Assembly (NCBI RefSeq): GCF_033807715.1
Contig: NC_084601.1
Coordinates: 713,001-777,000, forward strand
From: Cololabis saira
Taxonomy: Eukaryota; Chordata; Actinopteri; Beloniformes; Belonidae
Reading direction: 5' to 3'
DNA: 64,000 nt
A program made the position numbers and the translations under genes. Positions 31,613-42,361 of this stretch are shown piece after piece. Every line of letters begins with the position of its first letter. The stretch's first letter is position 1. The notes beneath the pieces are model-generated. The model made no database searches. It saw nothing but the letters and a program-made list of their open reading frames with translations, and was not told the DNA's origin.

Positions 31613-32104
31613 GCACAGCTCTAATAAAAAAACAAACAAGAAAGGGGTCAGGGATTTGAACGTACCTTTATTAAAAAAGAAACAAGCATCTATAAAATTA
31701 AATTTATGACTTGAGTTACATGCAAATGCTATCTTAAGTTTGTAGTGTTTTTGGTTAATTCAATTTACTTCATTTTGGTTTGCAGTGAGTGTGACACGTG
31801 TGTTTGCATGGTATGATTCTTTGGACTCTTGCTCCGTTCCTTTGGTTCCAAACGAACCTTGTGTGCCAATACCGTGACGTGTTTCTTTTTGGGTCTGGTT
31901 AATATTTTAGGGGTGAAAGTCCCCTGGTGGCGTAGTTGCCAATTATAACTTTGCCTAAAGTAAATTTCACGTGCCCTTACAGTCTTTAAGGCCACACAAA
32001 CTGTGTACATTGTCCTCCGTGCAAGGGAGGGTTGCTTCCAGTGATTGGAGCCAGTATAAGGGATTTCTAGATGACATTGTATCTGTTATTTGAAACTGAA
32101 TTCT
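31613..32104. other. No recognised feature
   Basis: AT-rich sequence between the Rex3 relic and the CA-linked repeat. Nothing classifiable. Confidence 0.45.
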
Positions 32105-32183
32105 CTCTCCTTTCTTTTTTTTTTTTTACTTGTCTGCACACATATTAATGGTTAATACCATGCATTGTTAATATATTTATCTC

Positions 32184-32242
<59 letters not shown>

Positions 32243-32610
32243 TACATACGCATACACATATATATACATACAACATACACATATACACATACAAACCCAT
32301 TTTTAAAAAAAATGTGTGGGGCGGGGGTGAGGGGGGGGGGGGGTGACATCCGCTGCCAGGACGCGACAACACACATGGAGGTGCACGTCGAGCACTGGAA
32401 ATCTACAAAAAAAACAAAACAGAACAGACACGGAACCGGCCAAAACACGAGCAGAAACTGTCCCAAGTCTCGAGATCCAATCACAATCTAAGCTAAGCTA
32501 CCGCTATTAACTAACCCCAAAAACTACAGAGCAAGCATGCAGGTGAACAAGACGATGTATATGTCTATTTGTGTGTGTGTGTGTGCAACACAGTCTCACT
32601 CCGCAGGCGT
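32105..32610 (-). repeat. CA-linked dispersed repeat, copy 3
   Basis: Read on the minus strand: CA tract, ATAGACATATACATCG, TTGTTCACCTGCATGC, GCGGTAGCTTAGCTTA, a poly-C tract, GGGTTTGTATGTGTATAT, a long (TA)n, and AATATGTGTGCAGACAAG before an A tail (T run at 32116-32128). It is colinear with copy 2 over its whole length. Confidence 0.82.
32189..32239. repeat. (TA)n microsatellite
   Basis: About 25 TA units inside copy 3 of the CA-linked repeat, at the place where copy 2 has a shorter TATATATGTATATAT. Confidence 0.93.
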
Positions 32611-33530
32611 CGCTTTTCGACGAACGGTCACGAACCATTGGCGACATCTACTGACGCAAAAGGTACCCACATGCGTCTCTTTCAGACGCAAGTAGGTTCC
32701 AATTGACTCCAATGTAATCCTGTCTGCGGCTATATCTGACGCTCAGAGCAGCTGATCACCGCGTCATCATTCCTCTTTTAAAATGCAAATACTTCAATTT
32801 AAAAGTGTGGTTTGATGACATTTCTAGCGAGAAATTTTCAGATGCAAATAGAATACACCAAATTGTATGACATCTCCAATGTAATCCCGTCTGCGGCTAT
32901 ATGTGACGCTCAGAGCAGTACTTCAATTTAAAAGTGTGGTTTGATGACATTTCAAGCAAGAAATATGCATTTTTTATCCCACAATCTCTGTTCAGTGAGT
33001 ATCATGCATGGTTTATCAGTTATTAAGAAGCATTTTTCCACTTTGACCAGAGTGAAATGGGGATGGAATTGGGCACCAACAAACGACAGCAGCCTTTTTG
33101 AAAAATATATTTTTAGTTTTATGCATTGCATGCATGCGTTTATAATTCCCATATATTGTGTGGCTGTAGCCTACTAGTTGTCTGACATTTTTGGGAGATG
33201 TATATATATTTTAAAAACTTAAATAGGGGACTAGTAGCCGTCGTCTCGCTTTATATCCCCCCCAACCTTTCCGCTAACCCCGAAGCGTCCAACAAGGACG
33301 CTTTGGCAGGACCCCTTTGCGTTCATGACTGACGCCCAAAGCCCCCTTCGCGTTTTCTTCCGATCCCCCAACCTACCAACGTAATCCCCTCTGCTGCATT
33401 ACTTGACTCCCAGGGCAAGTAATCACCAAATCACCATGACAACCAAAGACTACACTCCCGACTCCTCTCACAGAAAAACGTACCCTGCCTACTTGTTCCA
33501 AAGTACAAAAACGTAGAGGGGTTACAATAA
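32611..33530. repeat. Unclassified repeat with tandemly diverged units
   Basis: Two similar segments, 32708-32836 and 32876-32960, share CCAATGTAATCC, GTCTGCGGCTATAT and TTCAATTTAAAAGTGTGGTT. A third, more diverged echo lies near 33378-33440 (CGTAATCCCCTCTGCTGC). Near 33285 AAGCGTCC and GGACGCTT form a small hairpin. No coding capacity and no family name that I can support. Confidence 0.5.
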
Positions 33531-34127
33531 TAGCCCTTGAATTGTAATAATAATAATAATAATAATAATAAACTTTATTTGTATAGCACCTTTCATACAT
33601 AAAATGCAATGCAAGGTGCTTCACATAAAAAGAAATTTAAGGCATAAAACATAACATAGAAATAGAGGGCATAAAACAAAAATCAAAGCAGTAAAGCAGA
33701 CAATAGCAGTAAAGCAGCATAGTGAGGACATAACCAGCACATAACCCAAAAGATCGATTAAGATAATCAAAATACAGACAGTATTCTAAAATAATTTAAA
33801 AGATCAATTAAAAGCAAGTGTGTAAAAGTATGTCTTCAACTGTGCTTTAAAAATGTCCACAGAGGCTGCCTGTCGGAGATACAGTGGGAGTTTGTTCCAC
33901 GCAGTTGGGCCGTAAAAGCAGAAGGCCGCTTTACCATATTTTTTAGTTGTCATTTTTCGGGGCACAACGAGCAGGTCAGCGGTGGAAGACCTGAGGGGGC
34001 GGGTTGGAACATATTTAGGGAGGCAGTCCAGCAGGTAGGGAGGCGCGAGATCATTCAGAGCTTTATAAACAAGTAAAAGAACTTTAAAATCAATCCTAAA
34101 AACAACTGGAAGCCAGTGCAGTGAAGC

Positions 34128-34640
34128 TCAAACTGGAGTAATATGTTCTCTCATCTTGGTTTTAGTTAAAACTCTGGCTGCCGCATTTTGGACAAGTTGT
34201 AGTCTGTCTGTTGTTTTCTTTGGTAGACCAGAGAAAAGTGCATTGCAGTAGTCAAGACGAGAAAAGACAAAGGCGTGGGTCAGCGTTTTAGCATCATCCA
34301 ATGACAGGTAGGCTCTGATTCGAGCAATATTCCTAAGGTGAAAAAAGGCAGTCTTAGTAACATAACTTATGTGTGAGTTAAAATTCAGATCAGAGTCAAT
34401 AATGACTCCCAGGTTCTTGACTGTGCCGTTGCTATCTACAGCCAGGTTGCCAAGTTGTCTGCTTATGATTGTTTTCTGCTCACTGGAGCCGATTATGAGA
34501 ACCTCTGTCTTATCCTCGTTTAGCTTCAGAAAGTTCTCACTCATCCAACATTTAATGCTGAACAGACAGGTCAAGAGTGGGTCTAGGGCAGAGGGATCAT
34601 TTGGAGCTACAGAAAGATAGTTGGGTGTCATCGGCATAGG
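34128..34640 (-). pseudogene. L2 RT C-terminal region
   Basis: This frame continues the L2 RT after a frame change near 34640. It encodes the segment before the thumb (CWMSENFLKLNEDKTEVLII) and VKNLGVIIDSDLNFNSHISY, AFFHLRNIARIRAYLS, LDYCNALFSGLPKKTTDRLQ and LVQNAAARVLTKTKMREHIT, ending at a stop near 34128. The remaining ORF end and 3' UTR (34127-33571) are present but interrupted. Confidence 0.85.
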
Positions 34641-35640
34641 AATGAAAATTCACACCGTGATTGGTAATGAGTTCCCCCAGCGGCAATATGTATAGGGAGA
34701 ACAGTAGGGGACCAAGAATTGAACCCTGTGGAATACCAGAGTTGATGTGGTGTTTGTCTGATTCAAACTCACCTAATTTAACAAAATAAGTTCTGTTTGC
34801 TAAGTAGGATGAAAACCAGGATAGGGCTGATCCAGACAGACCTACACAGTGCTCTAGGCGTTTTATTAAAATAGAGTGATCAATTGTGTCAAATGCCGCC
34901 GTTAGATCGAGCAGTAGGAGAACGGATACATTTTTTTTGTCAGCAGACACTCTCAGATCGTTAATCACCTTAACGAGTGCTGTTTCGGTACTGTGACCTT
35001 TCCTAAAACCTGATTGGAATTTGTTGTGCACATTATTATTTTGTAAGAACACGTCCAATTGATGAAAGACACATTTTTCTAGGACCTTGCCCAGAAAGGG
35101 CAGATTAGAGATAGGACGGTAGTGGGCCAGCACAGAGGGATCAAGATTGTGTTTTTTGAGGAGAGGCCTAACTACAGCCGACTTCAGTGTGTCTGGAAAA
35201 ATTCCTGACTGCAGAGAGCTGTTTACAATTTTTAGTATATCTCCAATCACGCTCTCTAGGATTTCTTTGAGAAAAGAGGTGGGAATTGTATCTAATGAAC
35301 AGGAGGATGATGACATCTTAGATATGGTTCTGCGAAGATCATTTTCATCAATTGCGTGAAATGACATAAGGTGCCCACTGGGGAGGTCAACCCTGGCACC
35401 ATTAGCTCCAGTTTGAGGGTTTGCACTAGTGGCACCACTCATAATACCAGCTCTAATGTTAGAAATGTTGTTATCAAAAAAACATGCAAACTCAGTGCAC
35501 TTAGCTTTAGACGCAGGGAACGACTGCTTGTAGGACTCAGGGGGGTTTAAAAGTTGTTCGATGGTAGAGAAAAGGACTCTGGCATTTGTCTTGTTCTCAT
35601 TAATAATGCCAGAGAAATAGGCCTGTCTTGCCAGACGCAC
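34597..35640 (-). pseudogene. L2 RT with intact YADD box
   Basis: An uninterrupted 347-codon frame carries the L2 linker and most of RT: FDNNISNIRAGI, DTIPTSFLKEIL, AVVRPLLKKHNLDPSVLAHY followed by RPISNLPFLGKVLEK, FQSGFRKGHSTETALVKVIN, LDLTAAFDTIDHSILI, SGIPQGSILGPLLFSLYILP and the active site YADDTQLSF. All RT motifs up to the catalytic aspartates are unbroken. The frame then shifts, so no full-length enzyme can be made from this copy. Confidence 0.9.
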
Positions 35641-35670
35641 AGCTTTGTTGTAGGTGACCGTTGATTTTTT

Positions 35671-35960
35671 TTAAATTTCTAGGTGGATGGTGAGTTTGCT
35701 TTTCCTCCAAACTCTCTCAGCTCTGCGACAATCCTTCCTCAGTGAGCGAGTGTGGTCATTTATCCAGGGTGTTGTTCTGGTGCTCTGCTTCTTTTTGGTC
35801 TTCATAGGGGCCACTATGTCAAGGGCTGCTTCTAGTTTAAGATTAAAATCGTGAACCAACTCATTTACTGAAAGAGTATCGGATAGGGGGGGGGGCGGCA
35901 GATGCAGAGGAAACTCACTGGCTGCGGATGAGCTAAAAAAACGTTTTTTTTTATAATGCA
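35671..35960 (-). pseudogene. L2 endonuclease C-terminal / linker fragment
   Basis: The minus frame encodes VNELVHDFNLKLEAALDIVA followed by PMKTKKK, TTPWINDHTRSLRKDCRRAE and RVWRKSK. In L2 this block lies just after the endonuclease domain and before RT. A frame change at 35640-35671 separates it from the RT frame. The upstream endonuclease catalytic domain is missing. Confidence 0.8.
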
Positions 35961-36559
35961 TTCTGTGTTATTTTTCTCTAGGTCAGGGACAGTCATATTA
36001 AAACACAGCAGGAAGTGTTGTATAAATACATTTTTCTGACTATTCCTTTTGCGACCAAGTCACTGACTTTCAAGATTCTGGAACACCCTCTGGGAATTCC
36101 CTCTACGTCATAGTGATGAGGGGGATCCCGGACACATGACAGATGCCCCGATCGTGTGCCGTTGACTGGTATCAGCCCATTGAATGAGGCGTTATTTAGT
36201 CCCATAAGTAGGCTAGTGGGGGGCTATTAACCTGCTAGTAGTTACCGGCCATTTGTTTCAGTTATGGATAACTGAAACAAATTGTTTGAGTAGCCCAGTA
36301 ATTATTTGTACGCTTGGTAAGTCTCAGCCAATCACGGGGCTGGTTGTTAGTAGGTAGGGACCCGGATGTGGTTAATGGTTACTGTTGCTAGGGACGTGGA
36401 AAAAAACGTTTAATATTGTAATGAGTGACAGACCAGGCGGAGACGGCTCGTAGTTTCTTGCCAGTTTATTACCGGGCAGGAAAAACCAACTGGTTCTCTT
36501 ACAAACCCAACGGCAGACTGACTCTCTAACGTCTGGGGTAGAACTTAAACAACACCTTA
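35961..36559. other. No recognised feature
   Basis: Mixed-composition sequence that contains no family I recognise. It continues across the SINE at 36576 into 37115. Confidence 0.4.
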
Positions 36560-36575
36560 AAAATAACAACAGAAG

Positions 36576-37098
36576 GGGGCACGGTGGCGCAGCTGGTAGT
36601 GCAGCGGTCTCACAGCAAGAAGGTCCTGGGTTCGATTCCCGCCGGGGGACGCTGTGGGTGCTGAAGTGCGTGTTAGTTCCCCCATGACTTCGGTGCCCAC
36701 ACCATGGGTGGGGTTGGCGAAAGGATCTTTCTGTGTGGAGTTTGCATGTTCTCCCCGTGTTCCCTTGGGTAGCTAATGGGAGCTGCCCTCACAAAAACAT
36801 GCACACAGTCCTGGGCTATACATGCCCCCTCTGGCCAACCGGGGTGCCAGATGGGGTGGGGAGGCCGGAATAACGTGATCCTTCCACGCGCTACGTCCGG
36901 CCGGAGAAACCCCACCCTGTATGGTGAAAAGATGCGGCCTGCTCACTCCTCAGGTTAAGGAGGAGACCTGAGCTCAGTGCAGGGCCCTCCCGGGGTTGGT
37001 AGAGGATGGCAATGCCCAGGACTGTCACTTAGGTAGGAGCACGGGGTGGTAAAAATGGGAAAAAACCGGGATAAAAATATTGAAAAAAAATAAAAAAT
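36576..37098 (+). mobile_element. tRNA-derived SINE with 16-bp TSD
   Basis: The head reads GGGGCACGGTGGCGCAGCTGG with a polymerase III A box (TGGCGCAGCTGG) and a canonical B box (GGTTCGATTCC, near 36630). The body contains TGTGTGGAGTTTGCATGTTC and TCTCCCCGTGTTC, known from teleost interspersed repeats, and the tail is A-rich. The direct repeat AAAATAACAACAGAAG flanks it exactly (36560-36575 and 37099-37114). Confidence 0.88.
36588..36640 (+). promoter_or_regulatory. Internal Pol III promoter (A and B boxes) of the SINE
   Basis: TGGCGCAGCTGG fits TRGYNNARNNGG except at one position, and GGTTCGATTCC fits GGTTCGANTCC exactly. Their spacing is that of a tRNA gene. Confidence 0.7.
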
Positions 37099-37114
37099 AA
37101 AATAACAACAGAAG

Positions 37115-38230
37115 AAGAAAACCCGGGGTTCTGAACCAAACTTTGGCATAAACAAAACAAAAAAAGTCAGAAGCTCAAAAAGTTGTATTTTTCTACAATA
37201 CTGCAATAGTTCGGCTTTTTGTTCAGCGCTTTAAAAACTGAGGGAAGTTAGGAAACCAGGTTGCCAGTTTGTGTACCCATTTTCCACGCATATTAGCATA
37301 TGTAGCACTGCGGTCGTTGACTAAGTAGGGGCGGAGTGGTCAAGTAATGCGTGAAAAACGCTGACAATAGCAAACCCGGAAACCACTCATATTTTTTTTA
37401 GCCACTTATCCAAAAATACGGGTCCGATTAATTTTCCATGGATTTTTGCAATTACTGTAGAAACAGTATATAATTTATCTAGACTTTAGGTCTTGAATGT
37501 GTTAACAAACCACATTTATAGTGACATATCACATCGAGTAACCTTACTATACTTTTGAATCTTAACTATTCATCAGTCCGACCATCTATTCTTCTTCCAT
37601 CAAACCAGAAAAACAATATACTGTTTTTGTATTGAAATGTAGAAAATACCCTCTCAAGAAAATGTGTTAAGTACAGCCAACCTCAGAGACATCTATAAGC
37701 TATTTATAGACCTGTAGGCTAATTACAACCGTTCTCTTGAAACCGGAAACTACAAATATGCTGGCTGATTTATGCTTCCTAACAAATTTTATGACACTTT
37801 TCTAATGGGAATTGTAGTTTAATAAATTGATCTATTCCCCTTAAAAAGAAGTTGACAGTATTAAATTGCAGGGGGGGTTTTAAGAGTGAGAAACACATTG
37901 GTGTTATCTGATTTTAAAAATCAAATTGTTAAATGTGTGATTTTTTTTTTTTTTTTTCCATATTTGACAGCGCCCCTATTTGGTGCCCAATGGTGACCAA
38001 ACCCACATGACAGCTGGGGTCAAGAGATTTCTATAACAGCTGGTCCTATAATCCCTTCTGTTGCTGAATGAAAAAGTCTTCAAACATCAAAAAAAAAAAA
38101 AAAAAAAAAAACTTCAAAAAAGGTTCAACATTCAGAGGTCAATATTTCCAAGCATGAGCCATGTATCATCTTCAGACTGGCATGATGTTATTCTCCTGAT
38201 CAAGGCCTTTGCAACGATGTAGCCTATTTA
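37115..38230. other. No recognised feature
   Basis: AT-rich sequence with homopolymer runs (37930-37956, 38089-38111). Nothing classifiable. Confidence 0.45.
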
Positions 38231-39315
38231 GGGCCCGAGCACTGAAAGTGCGAGGACCCTATTGTATCTGTGATGTTTATTAGGGCCCGAGCACTGAAAG
38301 TGCGAGGACCCTATTGTATCTGTGATGTTTATTATTTGGGCCCGAGCACCTTCAGTGCGAAGGCCCTATTGTATCTGTAGGAATTTTTTTTTCTTTTTTC
38401 TTTTTCTGACGAAAGGAGGGCCTTTTTGCCCCCCTAAACGTGCCCAAAAAGTCACCAAATTTTGCAGGCAAACCAGGCCTGGCGAAAAATTTGATATTTA
38501 ATGGTTTGCATTAATGGGCGTGGCAAAATGGCTCAACAGCGCCCCCCGGAAAACTTTGTGCCTCAAGCCCCACGATACGGTTTGACGTACATGCACGAAA
38601 ATCGGTGCACACCTGTATCATGGCACAACTTAAAGAAAAGTCTCTTGGCGCCATGGCGCAATTTATGCCATTCCTTCGGCAATTAATACCGCCCAAACCG
38701 TAACGTGCACCCAGGTGTGTTATACATCAAAATGTGCGTCTCCACCCTGCGACTACACGCATTACTTTTCTCTTTCAAAAGTGTTACCGTGGCGACGCTA
38801 GACGCCAAAAAGCGCACCCCCCCTTCATCTGATTGGTCCATATTTGATAGTTCTCCAAAAGTCATCAAATTTTGCATGCAAGCCAGGCCTGGTGATAAAT
38901 TTGATATTTCATGGTTTGCATTAATGGGCGTGGCCTAACGGCTCAAAAGCCCCCCTTAGAATACTTTTCTCTGCCATAACTTTTGAATGGTTTGACATAA
39001 AGAGTCGTGGGTGGTGTCATGGGACTCGGTATTGAGTCCTTGACCATAATTAGTGAAAATTAGCCCCGCCCCTTCTTTTGATTGGTTGTCCCTATTTCCT
39101 GCTATAACTTTTGAATGGTTTGACATAGAGAGTCGTGGGTGGTGTCATCAGACTCTGTATGGAGTCCTTGACCTTAATTTGCTTAAATTAGCCCCGCCCC
39201 TTCTTCTGATTGGTTGTCCCTTTTTTCTGCTATAACTTTTGAATGGTTTGACATAGGAAGTCGTGGGTGGTGTCATGTCTGATATGCTTATGGGGGGCGG
39301 TGGCCGTGAGTGCGA
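38231..39315 (+). repeat. GGGCCC-family repeat, copy B (left end complete)
   Basis: The left terminus occurs three times in tandem: GGGCCCGAGCAC at 38231, 38283 and 38338, spaced 52 and 55 bp. Each is followed by a GTGCGAGG/AAGG hairpin arm and CCCTATTGTATCTGT. The interior matches copy A, including three ~120-bp units (38970-39290). It ends at TGAGTGCGA, where a hAT terminus follows, so only the last ~35 bp are missing. Confidence 0.85.
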
Positions 39316-41435
39316 TAGGGCTGCAACTAACGACTATTTTAATTGTCGACTAGTCACCGATTATTGAAACGATTAGTCGACTAATCGGATAATTAGTAAA
39401 AAAAAAAAAAAATTAGTATGAGGTTGCTTTAATTATGTGGGAAATGATAATAAAAACAAGAAAGATGGGTACTTTAATGAAAAAGATATTTTATTAAACT
39501 TTGCTGCATACAAAAAGTAAATAAAATGTCCTATCTCAAGGACAGGCAGTTTTCAGTCAGAATAGACAAATGCAAAAATAAATAAACCTCTGTCATTTTT
39601 AATATTTTAAAGGACAGGCAAATGTTGTTTAAAATATAAATAAAACAAAATAATATAAAAAATAAATAACAAAATCAAGTAAACTTTTTTTTCCTGCAAA
39701 CCAAGGGCAGGCATATTAGCAGCAGTAAAACAGTAAACAAAACAAATTAAGTGCATTTTGTGACAAACATTCAGTGGTCAACTGCACAGTTGCAAGAGAA
39801 GTTTTCAATTCTTAACAGACTGAAACTTGTTCACAGTTTATTCATACAGAGGAAAGTCAGCATATCCACATGGTCTTGTGTCAGGCTTGCTCTCTTCTGA
39901 GAGCAGATATTTCCTGCTGCTGAGAAGATTCGCTCTGCCGGGGTGGATGTTGCAGGAATGCACAGAAGAGATCTTGCTAACTTTGACAGTGTGGGAAAAC
40001 GCCCCTCATTTTCTCTCCACCAGCTGAGAGGGTCATCCTTTTTGGCTATTGGTGGCTCTGTGAAGAACATCTGGACTTCCCTCCTCACCATTTGGATGTT
40101 TTTGTCCTCCTGGGTTTCCTCCTCTTCCTCACTCAGACTGTCTGTGTCAGACTGAAGCAGGTTATCCAGCGCTGAGTTTCCCCCTGGGACACGCCCCCTC
40201 TTCTGCTGTAGCTCAGGGTCATCTTTGATCCTAGTCTCGGCCTTTGCTTCTTTTATAGCAAGAACTTCAACTGTACCTTGCACCCTTGTGCCATCTTCAG
40301 GTGAGATAAACTTCAGCTTTCTGAATCTTGGGTCGATGGCAGCTGCAAGAACAAGTTGGTCGTCTATCTCTGCAGAGACAGTGTTAAGATTCTCCCATCT
40401 CTCACTTATTCCTTTTCCTGCAATGGTTCGAAAGGCTTTTCCTGAGCTTGTCTCAAACTGGGTTTGCTGTATGGACCGTTGCAGCCCTTTGACCAGCTGT
40501 GGAAGACATGAAGCAGTAGCATACTCCTGTCCACTGAGGTAAACTGTAGCACATTCAAAAGGCTGCAACCCTTGCACCAGCTCTTCAAGCAGCACCCACT
40601 GCTCTGGCTTCAGGTCGAAGTAGTGCTTTCCTCTTGGAGTTACCTCAGGGTCTGAGAGAGTTGCAGTAACTGGCCAGCGCTGCTCCAGGAGTCTCTCTAC
40701 CATGTAGTAGGTACTATTCCATCTCGTACTGACATCCTGGATCAGCTTGTGCTCTGGGGTGTTCATTTGCTGCTGCTTCGTCTTCAGTTTGGAATTTGCC
40801 AGCTCGCTTCTCCTGAAGTGCTCCACTAGGTGTCTTGCAGCACCAGCAGCTTTGCTGATGCTGGGCTCCTTGAGGGCACTGTTGACTACAAGTTGGAGGG
40901 TGTGCCCAGCGCAGCGGACTGAAGACCAACCGTGTTTTTCTTCCAGCAGTCGAACTGCTGCCACCATGTTGGACCCGTTGTCATGAACTACTGCTTTAAT
41001 TTTGCCTGGCAAGATGTCAAATTTCTCTACCACCTCTTCCATCCATGTCATGATGTTGGCAGCAGTATGCCTCTCCTCCAGAGGTAGAGTGGCGAGGTTC
41101 AAGGTCTTCATTTGCCAGTCTTTGGTGATGAAATGACACGAAACTCCAAGATATGCCTCTGTGGCACGACTGGTCCACACATCAGCAGTCAGTGTGAGGG
41201 AGCTGTTGACCTCTTTAAGGATATCCTTTACCTTTAAACACAAAAGTTGATTTTTGTAAATATTTTATGTGCAAAAGCCTACATGTCAACAGAAAATATT
41301 CAACATAAAAGTTTTACATATTTAATTATTGAAGCTACTCTATGATTTTACCAAAATTAAGTTATGTATTTCAGCTATTTTAAAATATATAAATATATAA
41401 TTGCTTTTAAATGAAATTTGTGATTGCTTATATGA
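39316..41435 (-). mobile_element. hAT element (ZBED-like), 5' part missing
   Basis: The terminus TAGGGCTGCAACTAACGACT is a common hAT-type end, and subterminal GATTAGTCGACTAATCGG is palindromic. The transposase gene lies on the minus strand. The opposite terminus is not found before the L1, so the element is truncated at about 41435. Confidence 0.8.
39831..41243 (-). pseudogene. hAT transposase, ZBED1-like, lacking the BED domain
   Basis: An uninterrupted 470-codon frame covers the RNase H-like catalytic fold and dimerisation domain of a hAT transposase. D21 (TLTADVWTSRA) and D88 (AVVHDNGSNMV) are the expected catalytic aspartates. RCAGHTLQLVVN (110-121) and VSTRWNSTYYM are conserved family blocks. 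Near the C-terminus CIPATSTPAERIFSAAGNI carries the expected catalytic E (about 437) within the hATC domain. There is no BED zinc finger. The frame opens next to a pyrimidine-rich AG near 41250 on the minus strand, so an upstream exon probably encoded it and has been lost with the element's right end. The catalytic part has no stop and looks comparatively young. Confidence 0.88.
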
Positions 41436-41438
41436 AGT

Positions 41439-41451
41439 GTGTGTGTGTGTG

Positions 41452-41506
<55 letters not shown>

Positions 41507-41606
41507 ATGCGTACGTGTGTGTGTACATGTCTTTGTGGCTATAAGTGTGTGTATGTATATGTTTGTGTGGCTGTGTATGTGTGTGTATATGTATGTGACT
41601 GAGTGG

Positions 41607-41690
<84 letters not shown>
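41439..41690. repeat. (GT)n arrays at the L1 3' border
   Basis: Two long GT tracts (41439-41498 and 41611-41688) with related GT-rich sequence between them lie between the hAT intron-like sequence and the L1 3' segment. On the L1 strand they read as a CA array after TTTGGTTTATTATA, so they may derive from the L1 tail. Confidence 0.85.
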
Positions 41691-41691
<1 letters not shown>

Positions 41692-41719
41692 ATAAACCAA
41701 ACAAAGCTCCACCTGAAGT

Positions 41720-42313
41720 GTATCTATAGTGGGGGAGGAGGGGGAGCAACCCCGCCACCCGCGAGACCAGAGGCCGACACGGAAGAACCCGGAACCCAGG
41801 CCACCAGCAACCCAACAGAGGGGAGAAGTAGGAGGGAGGCAACCCACCGCCTGCGAGGCCCCCTGCGGCGGCCGAGGGGGCTCGCGGGCGGGGCCCCCAC
41901 AGCGCGGGAAGAAGCAGCCAGGGATCCCGCAGCGGCGGGCCGCGACCCAGGCAATCCCCGGCCACCCGGTCCGGGCCGGACACGTGGCCAAGAGGCCCTC
42001 ACCCTTCAGGCCAACGACCCCCACCCGGCAGGGGGCCAGCCTGCCTGGAGAGACAGAGCTGCCCCGGCCGCCGACGCGGGCAGGCGCACCCGTCCCCCAC
42101 GAAAGTGGCCCTCCAAGACCAGAGGGGCGCCCCACCGCGGAGGCAGCGGGGGGGACTGGAGACGGGCCCGGAAAGAGGGAACCCCCCAACAGGGCGACAC
42201 CCGCGCAGGCCCGACAACGGAGGGCCCCAGACCCAGGCATCCCATTCATTCATCCATTCACCTATCCGATACCTATACTAATAATAAGATAGACTATACC
42301 TAATAATAATAAC

Positions 42314-42361
<48 letters not shown>

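Larger units (their letters stand above)
33541..35960 (-). mobile_element. L2-clade LINE, 5'-truncated, (TAA)n at its 3' end
   Basis: Minus-strand L2 running from the end of the endonuclease (35960) to the 3' end at 33541, where GGTGCTATACAAATAAAGTT precedes the TTA array (TAATAA on plus, 33546-33570). It is the longest LINE coding stretch in the window. Confidence 0.88.

Noticed and set aside
32145..32372. Tyrosine/isoleucine-rich minus ORF
   Set aside because: Translation of the (TA)n array in the CA-linked repeat.
36330..36410. RFX-type X-box / promoter (GTTACTGTTGCTAGGGAC)
   Set aside because: Only a partial motif match, with no downstream gene that I can recognise.
36576..36660. Functional tRNA gene
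   Set aside because: A and B boxes are present but the acceptor stem does not close and a long body with A-tail and TSD follows: it is a SINE.
41411..41729. Long cysteine/valine or threonine/histidine ORFs
   Set aside because: They translate GT/CA microsatellites; open in several frames because the repeat has no stop.
41539..42303. ORFs of 187-236 codons on both strands in GC-rich DNA
   Set aside because: Overlapping open frames on both strands reflect >65% GC content; no domain, and they run into microsatellites.
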